Assembly: GCF_012844305.1 (NCBI RefSeq)
Contig: NZ_JABANE010000019.1
Span: forward strand, 35,430 to 99,429
DNA length: 64,000 nucleotides
Reading direction: 5' to 3'
From: Flammeovirga aprica JL-4
GTDB taxonomy: Bacteria; Bacteroidota; Bacteroidia; Cytophagales; Flammeovirgaceae
Below are positions 19,082-28,552 of the stretch, piece by piece; position 1 is the first letter of the stretch, and each line of letters opens with the position of its first letter. Made by a program: the position numbers and the translations under genes. The notes beneath the pieces were generated by a model. That model ran no database searches. It saw only the letters and a program-made list of their open reading frames with translations, and had not been told where the DNA came from.

Positions 19082-20728
19082 TTAATTATACCCATCGTTT
19101 TGTTTCAGTGCTGAATGCAAATCCAACTCGTATTGAGGAATTGGCAGAAAACCTTTCTTTGAAGGATCAAAAGACACTTCATATATTGAGGGGTCTCCGT
19201 TTTGAGAAACATCACCTGTGAAATTATATCCTGAATCATCAATGTATTTTTCTTCTGTATCCGTAGGCGGTACTAGCTGATAATTACTTACACTAAGCTC
19301 TGCATCTGCTTCTGCCAAACCTCTTCTTAAAACATCAAAATAACGATGACCTTCAAACGCTAACTCCACTCGGCGTTCATGCTGTATATCCTCTAATGTT
19401 ACACTTGAAAGAGCCTCTAAACCTGCTCTTTCACGAACAATATTTACAAATTCTGTCGCCTTGCCATTGTTGGTATCCAAGTATAATTCTGCGGCCAATA
19501 AATACACATCAGCCAAGCGCAAGTAATGATAATTCTGCGCCCAGTTCAATGGTGTTTCAGACCCTGCCTTATTCCAGAAATGTGTGGTGTATTTGTTGGC
19601 ATGCATGGATGTAAACTGATAGTTCAGCTCGTAGGTTTTTCCTGTTAGGTCTATCAATTCTTTGGCATATACAATCGTTGCGCCCTTTCTTGTATCTCCC
19701 TCTTCAAACTGTGCTTCAAGATCTCTTGTAGGAGCAAAAATTCCCCAACCTGGAGCAAAACGAGCACTGGAATGTTCTCTTGGGCCTGACATCTGACAGA
19801 AAATACTACCAAATGACCAATCACCCCAGTGACCTGAACCTGTATTAACGAACGTAATTTCAAAGATTGCTTCCTTAGAAAAATTACCGTTTTCATTGAA
19901 TAAATCTGCGTAGTTTTCCTCCAGTTCATAATTACCGCTGTTGATAATCTCTTCTGCATAAGAAATTACCATGTCTTTGGTAATTGGATTACTTCCTGCC
20001 ACAGGCAAACTCTCCTGCTTATAATACCCTGTATAGAACATATATACTTTTACAAGCTCAGCCATTGCTGCGTATTTTGTAAGTTGTCCGTCAAATTCTG
20101 GCTCCACCTCATCCGTCATAAATGCAATACCTGTCAAGATATCTTTGGCAATTTGAGCATATACTTCCTCTGGAGCCACTTGTGTAATTGAAGTCCAAGA
20201 TTCCCCTTCTAGTGGTTCTAATATCAAAGGAATATTTTCAAAATAACGCACCAATTCAAAGTAAAAATGAGCGCGTAAAAAAGTCGCTTCTCCTCTAATG
20301 GTTTGTTTCAGATCTCCATCTTTAGCCACAAAGTTGATTTGATCATAATTGGCTAAAAGTGTATTGGCTCTTTGAATGGCCTCATAACATTTACTCCATG
20401 CCGCCAATGCGGTCGCTGAATTCGTAAATGCCTTAAAATGACTCATTCGCTGTAAAGAAAGCATATCATTGCCATCTGGAGAACCTGCTACGTGGGCATC
20501 ATCACCAAGTGCCGCTTCAAGGATAGGATTACTGTTGGGAACTGTATTCTTATAATCTGATCTCAACTTTTCATATACCCCAAACAAGGCTTGCTGTGCT
20601 TCGGCTGAAGTGGCAAAAAAGGTTGATGCTGTTTGTGATTGTGTAGGATCAACATCCAATACGCTATGACAAGAAGTCACCGACAAGGCTGTTGTAATAC
20701 CTGCAATTAATATATTTTTAAGTCTCAT
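19082..20728 (-). CDS. susD: SusD/RagB-family surface glycan-binding lipoprotein
   Basis: Lid protein of the SusCD nutrient importer, tethered to the outer-membrane surface and loading glycan into the SusC barrel. The 548 residues have lipobox SVTSC at Cys20, an N-terminal SusD-like TPR region (DPTQSQTASTFFATSAEAQQAL, then RGEATFLRAHFYFELVRYF), and the C-terminal SusD/RagB segment (HERRVELAFEGHRYFDVLRRG, about 445-465). Ligand specificity cannot be read from sequence, but neighbouring GH16 and GH3 genes point to beta-1,3-glucan. It follows susC with a 12-bp gap. Confidence 0.95.
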   Translation of the reverse strand: MRLKNILIAGITTALSVTSCHSVLDVDPTQSQTASTFFATSAEAQQALFGVYEKLRSDYKNTVPNSNPILEAALGDDAHVAGSPDGNDMLSLQRMSHFKAFTNSATALAAWSKCYEAIQRANTLLANYDQINFVAKDGDLKQTIRGEATFLRAHFYFELVRYFENIPLILEPLEGESWTSITQVAPEEVYAQIAKDILTGIAFMTDEVEPEFDGQLTKYAAMAELVKVYMFYTGYYKQESLPVAGSNPITKDMVISYAEEIINSGNYELEENYADLFNENGNFSKEAIFEITFVNTGSGHWGDWSFGSIFCQMSGPREHSSARFAPGWGIFAPTRDLEAQFEEGDTRKGATIVYAKELIDLTGKTYELNYQFTSMHANKYTTHFWNKAGSETPLNWAQNYHYLRLADVYLLAAELYLDTNNGKATEFVNIVRERAGLEALSSVTLEDIQHERRVELAFEGHRYFDVLRRGLAEADAELSVSNYQLVPPTDTEEKYIDDSGYNFTGDVSQNGDPSIYEVSFDPSKKGFLPIPQYELDLHSALKQNDGYN

Positions 20729-20740
20729 GATTCTGATTTT

Positions 20741-23700
20741 TTAGAAAGAAATGTTTAATCCAAGTAGGTAAGATTTTGCTTGCGGATATGAACCGTAGTC
20801 ATAGCCTGTCCATATTCCTCCATGCCCTACTTCTGGGTCCATTCCTGAATATTGTGTAAATGTCAATAAGTTGTTGGCCGATGCATAAACTCTTAGTTTG
20901 TTCATTCCTATTGCGGTAGTGATATGCTGTGGCAAAGTATAACCCAATTGAATATTTCTAAGACGTAAGTAAGAGGCATCTTCAACGTGTACCATGTCAT
21001 TCAAGCGGATAAAGTTTCTGTTATTATCTTCATAAGAGAAAATCGGGAAACTGTTTGTAGAATTTTCACCAGTCCATCTGTCCAAGTAACGCGTCGGGTA
21101 GTTTTGTGATTTTGTAAGATCAATACGCTGATTACCATTGATCAGCTTACCACCTGCTTGACCTTGCCAGAACATTGCAAAATCAAACCCTTTATATTCC
21201 ATTCTAATATTCAAACCATACATCCATGAGTGTACAGGTGAACCGATATCTGTTCTGTCATCATTATCAATTACATTATCTCCATTCAAATCTACAAAAC
21301 GGATATCACCCGGAACGGCTTTGTCATTATTGTCTTTGTTGAATTGCTCATTATAAGCATCTGCTTCTGCTTGATTCTGAAGAATTCCATCTGTTTTCCA
21401 ACCAAAATAAAATGGCATAGCATGACCTTCCTGTATCATCAGCTGTCCTTCACCAGAGTGCATTGAAGGTCCGCTGAACCTTCCATCTTCATTGGCTACT
21501 TCTACCATTTTATTATCGTTGTACGCAAAGTTACCTGTGATATCAAAAGTCAGTTCTCCACTTCTTTTTGAATACGTCAATGCAACTTCAACACCTTTAT
21601 TAGAAACTGTACCTAAGTTAAAAATAGGACCGCCCACACCTGTAAACGCTGGTACTGGCTTAGTGCCTAAAAGGTCTTTTCTTTCACGAGAGTATAAATC
21701 AAGAGAGGCTGTAATGTGATCGTTGAAGAAACCGGCATCAATACCCAAGTTAATTTCTTCGGCTGTTTCCCATTTCAATCCTGGGTTAGGCATTCTTGTG
21801 ATACCAAAACCTGGATTCAAACTTTGATTCTCACTGCTGCCATAAGAATACCAAGGCGTCTGATCGAATAATTCAAGATAACCGAAATCCCCAATTCTTT
21901 CATTTCCTACTCTACCCCATGATGCTCTCAGCTTCAAGAAATTTACCGTTTCATTGTACATCAAGAAGTTCTCTTGTGAAAGAATCCAACCTGCCTGAAC
22001 TGAAGGGAAGAAACCAAACTTATTGTCTGCTCCAAATCTTGATGAGCCATCATAACGGGCAATCACTGAAAGCAAATATTTTTCTTTATAATCATAAGAT
22101 GCCTTGCCAAAGTAAGAAACCAAACCGTGCTTGGCCATTCCACCACTTGTTCCTTGTGTTCTATCAGCAGTACCATTGTTGACCCATGCATATTCCCATC
22201 CATTAATCTGCAAGCCTGTTCTTGCCGCATTGTTGTCTTCAGATTCCCATGTTCTTACGGTATTACCTACCAAAATACTCAGCTTATGGTCATTAATTTT
22301 CTTTGCATAAGAAATCACATTCTCCCATTGAAGCGTGGTATAAGTACCATGATTCTGATTCACTCTCGACACATCTGCATAAGTTACATTATTGAAGAAA
22401 GCTTCTGGAGAATAACTTCTGCCGTACCAGTTTCCTACATCTACACCCAAATCTGTTTTGATGGACAAACCTTCAATTCCCGGTGTCAATTCCAAGAACA
22501 TATTGCCAATAAACTTGTTGTTTTTATTATTCCCGTAGGTATTTTCAATTCGAGCTAACGGATTTACAATCTCACGCAATGATCTATCTGAAATACCATA
22601 GAAGTCACCGTTGCTATTCTTCACGGGCAGAATATCCATGTTCTCGTATTCTTCAATTTTTGCAGGGTCGCTTTCAAGTACAGGTGTTAGCGGATCATGC
22701 AACAATGCATTTTGCAATACACTACCAAACTGATTGTTTTCATTGATACCTTGAGATTCTTCTCTTACAAAACTCATATTAGTACCCATTTTGAAATATT
22801 CAGAAAGCTTATGCGATGCATTTAAACGTACAGTAAAACGTTCGAATTTTGATTTTTCTGGAGCAACAATACCTTGCTGTCCGAAGTAACCAATACTAGT
22901 CATAAAACTCGATTTCCCTGTTCCTCCAGAAAACTGCAAATTATGGCTTTGAATAGGTGCTGGCTCAAAAATCTCTCCCTGCCAGTCTGTATCCACAGTA
23001 TTATTTAATATATCATTTTCTGTGAAAGGCATTAAAGCTCCACCATTCTCAGCGCCTTCATTATGAAATGCCATATATTGTTGCGCATTCATTACAGGTA
23101 CATTTCTCCATGCTTCTTGAACACCATAGTAACCATCATAAGAAACCGAAGTCACGCCTTCTTTACCTTTTTTTGTGGTTACTAAAACGACACCGTTGGC
23201 ACCTCTTGATCCATAAATCGCTGAAGACGCTGCATCTTTCAAAACTTCAATTGATTCTATATCTGAAGGGTTCAAGAAATTGATATTATCAATCTGAATA
23301 CCATCCACTACATACAAAGGAGTGTTGTCGCCGTTTGACCCCGTACCCCTTACTCTAATATCAATACCTGCTCCCGGTTGACCAGAAACCGGCGTCACTA
23401 AAACACCTGGCGTTTTACCTTGCAATGACTGTGCGGCATTCTGTACAGGCACTTGCGTAATGTCTTCAGATTTTACAGAAGCAATAGCACCTGTTACAAC
23501 GCTTTTCTTCTGTACCTGATAACCTACAACTACCACTTCATCCAGCTGTTCTACATCTTCATCCAAACGCACATTGACACTTGTCTGAGTACCGATGTAA
23601 ACGGTTTTGTCTTTGTAACCAATAAATGTAAAAACCAATTCTGTTTCTGAAGGTTCGAGCAGTAAACTGAAATTACCTCCCAAATCTGTAATCGTACCTT

Positions 23701-23851
23701 TCGTTATCCCTTTTACCTTTACACTTACTCCCGGAATCGGGGCATTTTGACTACCATCTACTACTGTACCCGTAATCATTCTGGATTGGGAAAAGGCAAT
23801 ATTGCTGATCAATAGTAAACTCAAAAAGAGGAGCTTTTTCATTGTTTTCAT
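20741..23851 (-). CDS. susC: SusC/RagA-family TonB-linked outer-membrane glycan transporter
   Basis: Active importer of oligosaccharides across the outer membrane with SusD. The 1036 residues contain a signal peptide (about 1-21), a CarboxypepD_reg-like domain (about 24-105, TGTVVDGSQNAPIPGVSV), and a plug with the SusC signature (YVVDGIQIDNINFLNPSDIE, then VLKDAASSAIYGSRGANG). The barrel ends in LGLNISF. Start chosen at MKTMKKLLFL; MKKLLFL three codons later is also possible. The start codon lies only 53 bp from the end of a MITE-like repeat whose terminal sequence contains a TACTTTTG box facing the gene. Confidence 0.96.
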   Translation of the reverse strand: MKTMKKLLFLSLLLISNIAFSQSRMITGTVVDGSQNAPIPGVSVKVKGITKGTITDLGGNFSLLLEPSETELVFTFIGYKDKTVYIGTQTSVNVRLDEDVEQLDEVVVVGYQVQKKSVVTGAIASVKSEDITQVPVQNAAQSLQGKTPGVLVTPVSGQPGAGIDIRVRGTGSNGDNTPLYVVDGIQIDNINFLNPSDIESIEVLKDAASSAIYGSRGANGVVLVTTKKGKEGVTSVSYDGYYGVQEAWRNVPVMNAQQYMAFHNEGAENGGALMPFTENDILNNTVDTDWQGEIFEPAPIQSHNLQFSGGTGKSSFMTSIGYFGQQGIVAPEKSKFERFTVRLNASHKLSEYFKMGTNMSFVREESQGINENNQFGSVLQNALLHDPLTPVLESDPAKIEEYENMDILPVKNSNGDFYGISDRSLREIVNPLARIENTYGNNKNNKFIGNMFLELTPGIEGLSIKTDLGVDVGNWYGRSYSPEAFFNNVTYADVSRVNQNHGTYTTLQWENVISYAKKINDHKLSILVGNTVRTWESEDNNAARTGLQINGWEYAWVNNGTADRTQGTSGGMAKHGLVSYFGKASYDYKEKYLLSVIARYDGSSRFGADNKFGFFPSVQAGWILSQENFLMYNETVNFLKLRASWGRVGNERIGDFGYLELFDQTPWYSYGSSENQSLNPGFGITRMPNPGLKWETAEEINLGIDAGFFNDHITASLDLYSRERKDLLGTKPVPAFTGVGGPIFNLGTVSNKGVEVALTYSKRSGELTFDITGNFAYNDNKMVEVANEDGRFSGPSMHSGEGQLMIQEGHAMPFYFGWKTDGILQNQAEADAYNEQFNKDNNDKAVPGDIRFVDLNGDNVIDNDDRTDIGSPVHSWMYGLNIRMEYKGFDFAMFWQGQAGGKLINGNQRIDLTKSQNYPTRYLDRWTGENSTNSFPIFSYEDNNRNFIRLNDMVHVEDASYLRLRNIQLGYTLPQHITTAIGMNKLRVYASANNLLTFTQYSGMDPEVGHGGIWTGYDYGSYPQAKSYLLGLNISF

Positions 23852-23904
23852 TTGTATTAATTATTCATCTAAAAAATTAGCTTGTTTAAGCGTGTATTTA
23901 TTTA

Positions 23905-24063
23905 AGTACCAGGACAAAAGTAAAGGGACATTTTATCTTATCTTTTTTATCCTACTCTTCGTTAGATTTTTATCGCGTAACTAAGGCTATGCTCTGCAAA
24001 TCTGCCTCGATTAGAATAAAAAATCTTAAACTAAAATTATCCCTTTTCTTCTGTCCTAGTACT
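23905..24063. mobile_element. MITE-like element, copy 1 (159 bp)
   Basis: Ends read AGTACCAGGACAAAAG (23905 onwards) and TGTCCTAGTACT (24052-24063), which are inverted repeats. TA flanks both sides (23903-23904 and 24064-24065), as expected for TA target-site duplication by IS630/Tc1-mariner-type transposases. It has no coding capacity. It differs from the copy at 28296-28454 at only about 10 positions. It sits directly upstream of susC. Confidence 0.85.
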
Positions 24064-24142
24064 TAAGGCGACTCAAGCTGTATATCATCAAATCCAATTT
24101 TATAAAGCAACGGATGCTTGAAATCTGGTTATTTTTGGATTA

Positions 24143-24266
24143 AGTACTGGGACAAAAGAAATGGACATTTTGAAATGTAAAAAAGTGGTCCGTGTTGTGG
24201 TTCAGTGAACCACCATAAAAACCATAATTCTTAATTCTTCTTCCAAAAAGTTTTTGTCCTAGAATT
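24143..24266. mobile_element. MITE-like element, divergent 124-bp relative
   Basis: Left end AGTACTGGGACAAAAG (from 24143) is nearly the same over about 30 bp as the left end of the 159-bp element. The right end is TTTTGTCCTAGAATT (to 24266). TA occurs on both sides (24141-24142, 24267-24268). The interior differs and holds the hairpin GTGGTTC-AGT-GAACCAC. The right terminal repeat contains the stop codon of the neighbouring receptor gene. Confidence 0.65.
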
Positions 24267-25455
24267 TATTTTTCTCAATCATGACATTGTGTGTGTTTTT
24301 TAATTGATATATACTGATCAGAATAGTGATGATCAGAACTAAAAAGTGATAAGTGTTTGGACTGAAAGAGGTATTTATAACGGTAATATTTTCTCTTAAA
24401 ATTCCATATATCAATGTAATGACAAGCAAAGCACTAAATAGTATATCCTCTATTTTTAAGGCATTCAAAAAGTAGTGATAAATCGAAAACAATAGCATGC
24501 TAATAAGAACGGGTAGCAATAGAAAATACTGCCTCCATATATTCTGGAATGCATTATTTCCAATACTTTGATAAATTAAAGCAGCCACACACCACGCAAC
24601 GATCAAATGAACTAATTGAATTCTCTTATAATTACATTTATAAAGTTGAGGTACAATACTCAGAAGCAGTGCTACATGAAGTATGACAAATAAATTGCGG
24701 AAAGGAAAAATGTTTTCGTATTCTGTATCGAATATGTACTGAAAAATGTAAATATTGCTTGATAAAAATAAAATCAGAATCCCAACTAAATATATAAAAA
24801 GTGATACCTTCTTTTTATCAAAAATTACAATCCAAATAAATGCTACAACAAACAATATTCCTAAGACCCCATATTTCAAACCCATTAAAAACTGCTGTTC
24901 ATTACTGGCTCTACAAAAAGCTTCATCACTCACTATTTCGAAAGAGAGCTCATTGTTACTCGCATTGGTAAAATGAAAATACAAATCAACGGCATCTTTG
25001 TCTGTCACACCGTTGATTTTGCTTAGAGAGAAAACAGTATGCTTTGTAAACGGCGAGGAATATAAAGCATGTGTTTTAGAAATATAAGTGATAAAAAAAG
25101 TAGAGTCGTTTTGTGTTTTTCCAAAAACCTCAAGGTCTGATTGATTGTCCTTTATCTCAAAAAGCCAATTACATCTCTTTAAAAATGAAGGCTTTATGGT
25201 AACTTTTGCCCAATACGCTGTACTGCTTTCTAGTGAATGCTCTTTAGAATAAACCTGAAAATACTCCGAACCCTCTTTTACGACTTCGTTCAGCGTAAAA
25301 GGACGATCTGCAGTAAATACTGCAATTTCGCGATCTAAAATCTTATAGTGATCAGAAAAAGAAGAAGGATGAATCACTTCACATTTTTGATTTCCAAAAG
25401 TGCAAAGCGGAATAAACAGAATATAAAATATAATAAGTTTAAAAATAATTTTCAT
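24259..25455 (-). CDS. 7TMR-DISM membrane receptor without output domain
   Basis: A 398-residue receptor of the 7TMR-DISM class. It has a signal peptide (about 1-22), an extracellular 7TMR-DISMED2-like beta-sandwich (about 25-185, with FTLNEVVKEGSEYFQVYSKE and AYWAKVTIKP), and seven membrane helices (about 195-385). Family members sense ligands, often carbohydrates, and usually pass the signal to a C-terminal kinase, GGDEF or HTH domain. Here the protein stops about 15 residues after the last helix, at a TAG in the terminal repeat of a MITE-like element (24259-24261). This suggests truncation by insertion. It lies within the beta-glucan locus. Confidence 0.8.
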   Translation of the reverse strand: MKIIFKLIIFYILFIPLCTFGNQKCEVIHPSSFSDHYKILDREIAVFTADRPFTLNEVVKEGSEYFQVYSKEHSLESSTAYWAKVTIKPSFLKRCNWLFEIKDNQSDLEVFGKTQNDSTFFITYISKTHALYSSPFTKHTVFSLSKINGVTDKDAVDLYFHFTNASNNELSFEIVSDEAFCRASNEQQFLMGLKYGVLGILFVVAFIWIVIFDKKKVSLFIYLVGILILFLSSNIYIFQYIFDTEYENIFPFRNLFVILHVALLLSIVPQLYKCNYKRIQLVHLIVAWCVAALIYQSIGNNAFQNIWRQYFLLLPVLISMLLFSIYHYFLNALKIEDILFSALLVITLIYGILRENITVINTSFSPNTYHFLVLIITILISIYQLKNTHNVMIEKNKF

Positions 25456-25660
25456 CCTTCTCTTAGTTATCTAAACACACTGATTTAAATTAGATTTCAT
25501 CAACCTCAAAACGTATGAATGATTTTCAGTTGATTTGGATTCGTCGGTTATACACATCTATTCTTCGTTATAAATTTCTTCCTGTCATCAAAGCGATGTA
25601 TTCTTTATTTTTAAACAAAACGATTAAAATTACACCTCTTTTCTGATTCTTATTTTTGTA

Positions 25661-26722
25661 TTATTCTACTTCTGCAAGCTGATAAACTCTCACATAATCC
25701 ACCTCATATAATACTGGAGTATCAAACATGCTATCATCAACGCCCTGTACTCCTCCCCATGATCCACCAATGGCTAGGTTCAGGATGATAAAGAACTTAT
25801 CATTGAAAGGCCAGTCTCCTGCATCTTGAAGCTGAGTTGTCTCTGCAAAAGTCTTTATTAATTTTCCATCAACATAAATATGTATACGATCAAATCCCAT
25901 AAACTCATTTTCTACCCACTCCATCGTGATCGTATGGAATTGGTCTGCTACAGCATAATCAAAGTTTTGCTCAGCATGCTGATTCTGCCCATTCAAACCA
26001 TTTTTATTTTTTGTATGTAAAGCACAATGAAAAACATTAGGCTGATACCCCACGTGCTCCATAATATCTATCTCTCCAGCATCCGGCCAGCGACCGTAAC
26101 CCAACATCCAAAATGCAGGCCATGTACCTCTACCACTTGGCACCTTAAGACGGGCTTCTACTTTACCATACCTGAAATCTCTTTTGTTTTTTGTGACGAT
26201 TCTTGCCGAAGTATATCCCTTCCCTTCATATTCTTCTTTTCTCGCTTCAATGATTAGTTTGCCATCCTGCACTCTTATGTTTTCGATTCTGTCTGTATAG
26301 TATTGCAATTCTTGGTTTCCACCTCCATTGCCGTTCACCTCGTAAGTCCAGTTATCAAGATTCAGCGTGTTGCCATCAAACTCATCCTGCCAAACCATTT
26401 TATATTCTCTTTCAGGAACAGTGACGGTACATGTTGCCACTTCATCACCCATTACTACTGAAATTGTAGTAGTACCACTTTGATGCGCAGTCACTAAACC
26501 GTGAAACACCGTAGCTATATTTTCATCATCTGATGTCCAAACAACCTCTTCACCGGATTGTGGAGCGCTCAGTATTGTAATTTTTTCTGATTGATCAACA
26601 CTTATTGTCAATGCATCATGTGAAAGCTGCAGGGTCTTTGTCTCACCCCCAACCACAGAAGGATTGTCTGCTACACATGCATAAAAAGATAAAGTGATAA
26701 GTAGAAGTAAAATTCGTTTCAT
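25661..26722 (-). CDS. Glycoside hydrolase family 16 endo-beta-1,3-glucanase (laminarinase-like), lipoprotein
   Basis: Surface endoglucanase cutting beta-1,3-glucan into oligosaccharides for the SusCD importer. The start at 26722 (MKRILLLL) gives a lipoprotein signal with Cys16; a start 11 codons upstream is possible but spoils the signal. A bacterial Ig-like (BIG2) domain spans about 30-103, followed by the GH16 domain from about 108. The catalytic motif GEIDIMEHVG places nucleophile Glu217 and acid/base Glu222, the ExDxxE form of laminarinases. A 13-bp hairpin separates it from the surface lipoprotein gene upstream. Confidence 0.93.
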   Translation of the reverse strand: MKRILLLLITLSFYACVADNPSVVGGETKTLQLSHDALTISVDQSEKITILSAPQSGEEVVWTSDDENIATVFHGLVTAHQSGTTTISVVMGDEVATCTVTVPEREYKMVWQDEFDGNTLNLDNWTYEVNGNGGGNQELQYYTDRIENIRVQDGKLIIEARKEEYEGKGYTSARIVTKNKRDFRYGKVEARLKVPSGRGTWPAFWMLGYGRWPDAGEIDIMEHVGYQPNVFHCALHTKNKNGLNGQNQHAEQNFDYAVADQFHTITMEWVENEFMGFDRIHIYVDGKLIKTFAETTQLQDAGDWPFNDKFFIILNLAIGGSWGGVQGVDDSMFDTPVLYEVDYVRVYQLAEVE

Positions 26723-26787
26723 TATAGTAATTATTGATCCAATTTGAGTCATCAATTGTAAGTAATTATGCAGTCGAATAAGTCAGT

Positions 26788-26825
26788 AAAGAATAACCTT
26801 CACAGTTTTGTAAAGGTTATTCTTT
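26788..26825 (-). promoter_or_regulatory. Intercistronic hairpin between surface lipoprotein and GH16 genes
   Basis: AAAGAATAACCTT (26788-26800) pairs with AAGGTTATTCTTT (26813-26825), a 13-bp stem, directly after the stop of the gene ending at 26834 on the minus strand. It could be a partial terminator or an mRNA 3' stabiliser. Confidence 0.5.
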
Positions 26826-26833
26826 AGGATACC

Positions 26834-27823
26834 TTATTTTTTCTTCTTGTAGAAGAATACAGCATCAACATCTACAGTGTCACCAGAGTTGCCTCCTGCT
26901 AAGAATGCAAAGATGTTCACATTGCTCACTGCTTGGTTATAGAATACTCCTTGCTCATGTAAGTGAGTAAGTGGAATGCTGATTTCCTGCCATTCACCGT
27001 TACGCTCGAAATCACCGTAAGGAGCTACACCGTCACCGTCAGGGCCTGCACCCATTACTACTTTTGCTTCAGCAATTCCATCTGAAAAAATCAAAGTATA
27101 AACAGTTGACGCACTAGCGCTTTTCATTGCAACGTGGAAGTAATATTCTTCTGGGTTGTTGTACAATGGTGTCATATCAATTGATCCAAATCCAGAACCT
27201 ACATTGTAACCTGCTCCAGACCAGCCTACTGAACCTACCACTAAACTCATCCAGCCTTCTTCTAAACCAAAATAGTTGTTACCGCTTGGCTGTCCTGCTA
27301 ACAATGTATTCTCCCAGATGTAAAAATTCTTATCTACATCATCAGTACGTAAATCATAAGTTACTTTTGATTCAATAGTAGCAAATGCTGTCTCGTCTAA
27401 AGAAATCACATAATAGTCTTCACCTTGTAATACCTCTGGTACTGGATCTAATGTACCGCTTGTTGGGTCTTCGATTACTGTCACTTTACAAGTTGTAGTA
27501 AAAGTACCATGAGTAGCCGCCACATTTGCTTCACCTACTTTTAAAGGTTGAATATCTCCGTCTGCTACTGCTAGTACCGTTGGATCTGAAGTACTCCAAG
27601 TAATATCTCCTGTAACACCTTCAGGTTGCAATGTAGCTTTTAAAGAAGCTGATGTACCTAAAACTACAGTTAAAGAAGTCTGATCTAAAACGATACCTGT
27701 AACTTCTGGATCTACATCTCCTTCCTGTCCTCCTCCAGATTCACTGCTAGAACATGATACAAAAAATGACGTGCCTATTAAACCTAATAGAACAAATAAA
27801 GCTGATCTAAAATTAGTTGACAT
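26834..27823 (-). CDS. Lipoprotein with Ig-like domain, candidate surface glycan-binding protein
   Basis: A 329-residue lipoprotein: lipobox at Cys24 (SFFVSC), a Ser/Gly/Glu linker, a BIG2-type Ig-like domain (about 40-118, VTGIVLDQTSLTVVLG, ITWSTSDPTVLAV), and a C-terminal beta-sandwich of about 190 residues rich in aromatic residues (YFGLEEGWMSLVVGSVGWSG). The modular lipoprotein-plus-Ig design and position next to GH16 fit a surface glycan-binding protein like those in laminarin loci of Bacteroidota. Binding is inferred, not shown. It may be the first gene of a transcript with GH16 and the receptor. Confidence 0.75.
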   Translation of the reverse strand: MSTNFRSALFVLLGLIGTSFFVSCSSSESGGGQEGDVDPEVTGIVLDQTSLTVVLGTSASLKATLQPEGVTGDITWSTSDPTVLAVADGDIQPLKVGEANVAATHGTFTTTCKVTVIEDPTSGTLDPVPEVLQGEDYYVISLDETAFATIESKVTYDLRTDDVDKNFYIWENTLLAGQPSGNNYFGLEEGWMSLVVGSVGWSGAGYNVGSGFGSIDMTPLYNNPEEYYFHVAMKSASASTVYTLIFSDGIAEAKVVMGAGPDGDGVAPYGDFERNGEWQEISIPLTHLHEQGVFYNQAVSNVNIFAFLAGGNSGDTVDVDAVFFYKKKK

Positions 27824-28295
27824 AATAAAAAAATAAATTAAATAGTGTACGAATAACTTTTTAGCTCTTGAGAAGGGAAAATGATTTCTACGTATTAAAA
27901 AGAATGTTTCATTTCATAATCATTTCATAAAAATTCCCTTATTGAAGAGATAGAAAAAAGCTTGCTTTGAACTTTCGATACAATTTTAGGTGTAAAACAG
28001 ACACCAACAAAAAAGCGAACGTCAACTAAATCTTTACAGGCAAAAAAAACATGTCAACACACTCTCAACAACAAAACACAAAATATTGACTACCATCAAT
28101 TTAAAATTAAAATATCAAACAAAAAAAAGTGGAAATATCACCTAAAAACAACAAAAAGAAGGTTATCACAACCACTCAACAACTTCATTTTTTGGCAATG
28201 TTGTAGCTTTCTTTTTAGCATTTTTTCAGAAAATAACAGAACTGCTGTTTCTTCCATTACTCATTACAAACATCGAGCTCTATTCTGAATAGGTA

Positions 28296-28454
28296 AGTAC
28301 TAGGACAAAAGTAAACGAACATTTTATCTTATCTTTTTTATCCTACTCTTCGTTAGATTTTTATCACGTAACTAAGGCTATGCTCTGCAAATCTGCCTTG
28401 ATTAGAATAAAAAATAGCAAGCTAAAATTATCCCTTTTCTTATGTCCTAGTACT
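28296..28454. mobile_element. MITE-like element, copy 2 (159 bp)
   Basis: Same length and orientation as copy 1. Ends AGTACTAGGACAAAAG (from 28296) and TGTCCTAGTACT (28443-28454); flanking TA at 28294-28295 and 28455-28456. The two copies form direct repeats 4391 bp apart around the 7TMR receptor, GH16 and surface lipoprotein genes. Confidence 0.85.
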
Positions 28455-28475
28455 TATAATGGTTTTAAAGCAAGA

Positions 28476-28502
28476 AAAGCCACCTCCATAAGAGGCAGCT
28501 TT
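28476..28502 (-). terminator. Terminator of the M4 protease gene
   Basis: On the minus strand AAAGCTGCCTC pairs with GAGGTGGCTTT (two G-U pairs) and is followed by TTTTCTTG. Confidence 0.65.
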
Positions 28503-28552
28503 AGCTATTAATTATCATTTTATTCTAATGTACTAACTATTTATTCGAAGAG

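Larger units (their letters stand above)
27824..28552. other. Long intergenic region upstream of the surface lipoprotein gene
   Basis: About 730 bp, A-rich. It holds the second 159-bp MITE (28296-28454), the M4 protease terminator (28476-28502), a GGTGT/ACACC inverted repeat near 27990-28006 and a TTGAC-N4-ATCAA box at 28086-28099. I see no credible open frame. Confidence 0.6.

Noticed and set aside
22127..22558. 143-codon plus-strand frame inside susC
   Set aside because: Antisense shadow of the SusC barrel coding region without its own context.
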